Assembly (NCBI GenBank): GCA_002406115.1
Contig: DHNC01000037.1
Coordinates: 1 to 25,869 of the forward strand
Reading direction: 5' to 3'
DNA length: 25,869 bases
DNA from: Christensenella sp. UBA4626
GTDB taxonomy: Bacteria > Bacillota > Clostridia > Christensenellales > UBA1242
The notes under the pieces were generated by a model, which did no database searches, was not told where the DNA came from, and saw only the letters and a list, made by a program, of their open reading frames with translations. Every line of letters begins with the position of its first letter. The first letter of the stretch is position 1. Positions 22,844 through 25,869 of this stretch are shown here, in pieces. The position numbers and the translations under genes are program-made.

Positions 22844-24682
22844 ATGGGCAAGAGAATTGGTGAAATTGAAAGAAAGTACAAACGTCGCAGTGGCTTGGGG
22901 TCGTTTTTCCTTGGCACATTTATAGGTATTTTGCTGGGTATAGGTGCGCTTGTTGGTGTTGGATTTTTGGCGTATTACAAACTGACACCTGAATGGATTA
23001 ACAACACTTTTAAAACCGACATTGATTTGGGCAGTGACGAATTGAACAAAGTCACTTTAAGCACAATCATCACAAAAGCGTTGTATATTTCCAACAATTC
23101 GGACAGATACACTTTGGCGGATTTTGAAAAAGACTTTGGATATGAGTTGCCAAAGGAAATCAAAGGGATAAATATTGAAAAACTTAAAACAAAACCTCTC
23201 AACAAACTTGGCGAGGGCGTAAACGAGATTTTGAACGATGTTTCTATGAACGAGTTGGACGAGCTTTACACTCCGTCCAGCGATGTTGAAAAATTGCTTG
23301 ATGATACGCTTACATTGTATGTAAAAACTGGCTATTTAAACGGCGATGATGTGTATTCGGACAGCGAATGCACTGAGGTTGTGGAATTTGCAAGCATTGA
23401 AAACGGCTGCATAAAGGTTAAGGACATCAGCAAATTGCCTGTTGACGGCAAAGCGGAGTTTGACCTTAAAGACGTGCCATTGCTTCAAGGTTTGCCATTG
23501 TATATCACGCATATTGGCGACAATCTCACAATCAAACGTCTTGAAAACACATTTGGCGTGATGTTGCCAAGCATAATCAAAATCACTGAGGCACAAAAAG
23601 AGGAAAAGACAATCAACGAATTGGGCGACATTATTGACGATATGTATCTTGCAGATTTGCTTGATTATGAATACGACGAAACCGCTGATAAGGTTTACAA
23701 AACTGTTGACGGCGTGAAAACCGAGGTTACAGGTGCGGTTGCAACAATTTCCAAAAAGAAAGTTAAAGAACTTAACACCATGGAAGACACTATCAGCAGC
23801 ATGAAAGTGTATGAGGTGTTGGATTACACTTTCCAAAACGGCAAATATTATGACGGCGGCACCGAAGTGACTGGAATAATGTCAAAACTTGCAGGCTACA
23901 CGATTGGAACACTTTCAAGCGATATTCAAAGTTTGTCGATTGCGGATATTATGGATTACACCATTTCCGGCAACACGGTTTTGGATAAGGACGGCAATCC
24001 AGTTTCCGGCGTTTTAAAGACTATCGCAAACTTGACCGTTGGCAACATGGCGGATCAATTGCAGGGCAAAATCAATGGTATGACAATCGCTGATGTGCTG
24101 GATTACACGGTAAATGCGGATGGCACTGTGACAGACAAGGCGGGCAATCCTGTCAAAGGCGTTTTGAAGTGCATCGCCGACCTTAAAATTGGCGAAATGA
24201 GCAACGGGCTTCAATCCAAAATTGACGACATGACACTTGCCGACGTGATGGGCTATGAGGTGCGTGACGGAAAAGTGTATAACGGCTCGGAAGAAGTTAA
24301 AGGCACTATGGCAACGCTTATAAAGAAAGGAACAACTGTTTCTGGCATGGTGAAGGCAGTCAACAATTTGACAATCGCAGAGGCACTGGATTATACTTTG
24401 CAAGACGGTGTCTACATTGACAGCGACGGGAAAGCGGTTTCTGGCGTACTTTCTCTCATCGACTTGGGCGACAAGGTTACAAATCTTTCCACACAAATTG
24501 GCGAAGTGTTCAATGGCAACGAAACGACTGGTAAGGCAGCAAAAACTTTGGGCGACATGGCTGATGCGGGCATTGTGGATTTAAAAGACGCTCGCAACAA
24601 AAAATTGCCGGGTGCAACAAAAACAATTGGCGAAATGACAATTCAAGAAGCAATTGATATTATGGTTGCTATGGCGGTTTAG
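22844..24682 (+). CDS. Membrane-anchored surface protein with six ~45-residue repeats
   Basis: A 612-residue protein. Residues 1-17 are basic; ~18-45 form one Gly-rich membrane segment without a clear cleavage site, so the protein is probably N-terminally anchored with the rest outside. Residues ~46-265 are a non-repetitive, acidic region. From ~268 to ~557 there are six repeats, each starting with a pattern like MTIADVLDYT, then a short beta-hairpin (DGTVTDKAGNPVKG) and VLKxIADLxIGxM. A final half-unit, MTIQEAIDIMVAM, ends the protein. I know similar repeats only from uncharacterised proteins of gut Clostridia. AAGGGG precedes the ATG. The topology resembles that of the giant protein at 1745-11632, but the sequences are not alike. 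Confidence 0.88.
   Translation: MGKRIGEIERKYKRRSGLGSFFLGTFIGILLGIGALVGVGFLAYYKLTPEWINNTFKTDIDLGSDELNKVTLSTIITKALYISNNSDRYTLADFEKDFGYELPKEIKGINIEKLKTKPLNKLGEGVNEILNDVSMNELDELYTPSSDVEKLLDDTLTLYVKTGYLNGDDVYSDSECTEVVEFASIENGCIKVKDISKLPVDGKAEFDLKDVPLLQGLPLYITHIGDNLTIKRLENTFGVMLPSIIKITEAQKEEKTINELGDIIDDMYLADLLDYEYDETADKVYKTVDGVKTEVTGAVATISKKKVKELNTMEDTISSMKVYEVLDYTFQNGKYYDGGTEVTGIMSKLAGYTIGTLSSDIQSLSIADIMDYTISGNTVLDKDGNPVSGVLKTIANLTVGNMADQLQGKINGMTIADVLDYTVNADGTVTDKAGNPVKGVLKCIADLKIGEMSNGLQSKIDDMTLADVMGYEVRDGKVYNGSEEVKGTMATLIKKGTTVSGMVKAVNNLTIAEALDYTLQDGVYIDSDGKAVSGVLSLIDLGDKVTNLSTQIGEVFNGNETTGKAAKTLGDMADAGIVDLKDARNKKLPGATKTIGEMTIQEAIDIMVAMAV
23645..24514 (+). repeat. Coding repeats of the six-repeat protein
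   Basis: Units start at about residues 268, 320, 364, 413, 463 and 509. Units 3, 4 and 6 are most alike (SIADIMDYT, TIADVLDYT, TIAEALDYT). The first is the most diverged and longest. At DNA level they are clearly diverged, so recent expansion is unlikely. Confidence 0.75.
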
Positions 24683-24797
24683 TAGCCGAATGATTTTCTT
24701 GCTTTGTGGGGTTTTTGTGGGGTTATTAAAATGATACTTTATTAACCTATCAATACAACCTTTATTCACTTGCAAATACAACTATTATTAAATAAGT

Positions 24798-24829
24798 AAA
24801 AAAGATGCTAGCATACCTAGCATTTTTTT
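24798..24829 (+). terminator. Terminator, perfect stem
   Basis: ATGCTAG (24805-24811) and CTAGCAT (24817-24823) pair exactly, with an A-run before and seven T in all (24823-24829) at the end. It lies ~115 bp after the six-repeat gene and should end its transcript. From 24683 to 25099 there is otherwise only A/T-rich non-coding sequence. Confidence 0.85.
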
Positions 24830-25099
24830 GTTGCAAGCGATGTTGAAATTTTTTATTTTAATGAAGTAGCCTTTTTTGTGTTTTGAAAATTGTAAAATTC
24901 GATAAAAATTTTAAAAGAGGGGTAGGGCTAAACTCACTGATTTTGATAGACTGTCAAAAATTTTTTAAATGTAAGAAAGAAAAATCTTTTTTGGTGGCGG
25001 GGGATTGGCCAAATTTTGTCTTAAAAGTCGGCTTAAAATCCTAGTTTTTAGAACTTTTAAAAAAAATTGCAAAATTTTAAAATTTTTTTGCAAAAACCT

Positions 25100-25128
25100 T
25101 TGACAATTGTTTTTTAGTGTGTTATTAT
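25100..25128 (+). promoter_or_regulatory. rRNA promoter P1
   Basis: TTGACA (25100-25105), 17 bp and TATTAT (25123-25128). The ~45 bp upstream are nearly pure A/T tracts, as expected for an UP element. Confidence 0.75.
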
Positions 25129-25233
25129 ACGTATGCTTTTGAATTAAAAAGGCATTTTTTAAGAGCAATTTGAAGATTTTAACAAATTTTCAAAAAAAGT
25201 TTAAAAATTTTGAAAAAAGTTTTGAAAAAACTG

Positions 25234-25262
25234 TTGACAAAAGATTTTAAATATGTTATCTT
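25234..25262 (+). promoter_or_regulatory. rRNA promoter P2
   Basis: TTGACA (25234-25239), 17 bp and TATCTT (25257-25262). It is preceded by repeated A-tracts (25190-25230). Two tandem promoters before 16S rRNA are typical of rRNA operons. The start would be near 25269. Confidence 0.75.
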
Positions 25263-25268
25263 AATCTT

Positions 25269-25488
25269 GCACTTGAAATAAAGGGGCACAGAAATGTGTT
25301 CAAATTCAGGAGCCAAACCGATAAGGTTTGTTTGAACAATTTATATCTTAATAGGTACTATGGTAAGAAATTTGAACAAAAGTTTCTGCCAATTCCAAGT
25401 TTTTTGAACAACGAAAATAGCCAAGCTTTTTGAGCAAGGTAATTTTACAAAGATTGTTTGTTTATCGCAAGATAAATTTTCAATACCA
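25269..25488 (+). other. 16S rRNA leader with candidate processing stems
   Basis: AAACC-GATAA-GGTTT at 25315-25329 forms a short hairpin. TGTTCAAATT (25298-25307) can pair with AATTTGAACA (25369-25378). TTTGAACAA recurs through the leader (near 25332, 25371, 25404), with GAGCAA near 25431. No tRNA is present. Confidence 0.5.
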
Positions 25489-25869
25489 TTTTTGTAGAGT
25501 TTGATCCTGGCTCAGGACAAACGCTGGCGGCGTGCTTTAAACATGCAAGTCGAACGGAGGTTAGGTTTTCCACAGAGTGTTCTCGACTACGAAAGTAGAG
25601 TATAGTGCACTGTGTGGAGAACTTACCCTTAGTGGCGGACGGGTGAGTAACGCGTGAGTAATCTACCTCTATCTGGGGGACAACAGTTGGAAACGACTGC
25701 TAATACCGCATAGGACCACAGGTACACATGTACTAGGGGTGAAAGATTTATCGAATAGAGATGAGCTTGCGTAGCATTAGTTAGTTGGTGAGGTAACGGC
25801 CCACCAAGACAGTGATGCTTAGCCGATCTGAGAGGATGATCGGCCACATTGGAACTGAGATACGGTCCA
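25489..25869 (+). rRNA. rrs: 16S ribosomal RNA, 5' part (cut by the window end)
   Basis: AGAGTTTGATCCTGGCTCAG at 25496-25515 matches the universal 5' region (E. coli position 8 onward), so the mature end should be near 25489. GTGGCGGACGGGTGAGTAACG and the TGGTGAGGTAACGGC region follow in order. About 380 nt are present. The first variable region (25558-25630) is unusually long: 73 nt between CGAACGG and AGTGGCGG, where E. coli has 31, folding into a long hairpin with a GAAA tetraloop at 25591-25594. The first bases read as Clostridia-like Bacillota; I cannot place it further. Confidence 0.97.

Noticed and set aside
25629..25847. Minus-strand open frame inside 16S rRNA
   Set aside because: It is antisense to conserved rRNA sequence and has no ribosome binding site.

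Overview
The window looks like chromosome of an uncultivated, low-GC Bacillota (Clostridia-like) bacterium. The evidence is strong A/T bias, consensus sigma-A promoters (TTGACA-N17-TATAAT several times), AAGGAG-type ribosome binding sites, SepF, a tig-clpP-clpX block, and a Clostridia-like start of 16S rRNA. TGA is used as a stop (lspA), so the code is standard. Genus and species cannot be read from this window.

Layout, left to right. (1) Positions 1-574: a structured repeat ending in a terminator, then a minus-strand promoter-terminator pair that predicts a ~65-nt RNA. (2) rsmA/ksgA. (3) One 9.9-kb gene for a 3295-residue, N-terminally membrane-anchored, beta-rich surface protein. (4) A cell-envelope operon: a 78-residue unknown, sepF, lspA and an rluD-family pseudouridine synthase. 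(5) Two overlapping genes for small membrane proteins. (6) The protein-quality-control block tig-clpP, then clpX, which has a TTG start and two palindromes in front of it. (7) An accessory island, 18.17-22.5 kb: families of REP-like hairpin repeats, a minus-strand unknown gene, a divergent Smr-domain gene, and a TasA-like/InlB-repeat/BspA-LRR surface protein. (8) A membrane-anchored protein with six internal repeats. (9) Tandem rRNA promoters and the first ~380 nt of 16S rRNA.

The housekeeping genes look ordinary. The unusual biology is in the accessory island and the surface proteins. A run of ten G lies between an apparently leaderless start codon and the signal-peptide region of the LRR surface protein, in a register that puts the gene out of frame. 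One G fewer (or two more) would restore a full-length SipW-type exported protein, so this is a strong candidate phase-variation switch. The three island genes (minus-strand unknown, Smr gene, LRR gene) all have their ATG exactly six bases after a -10 box and no leader, whereas the housekeeping genes have Shine-Dalgarno sequences. The first two lie between 72-bp inverted repeats that differ at three positions. The repeats belong to a hairpin family whose stem bases change in compensating pairs.

No CRISPR array, tRNA, transposase, phage gene or classical defence gene was recognised.
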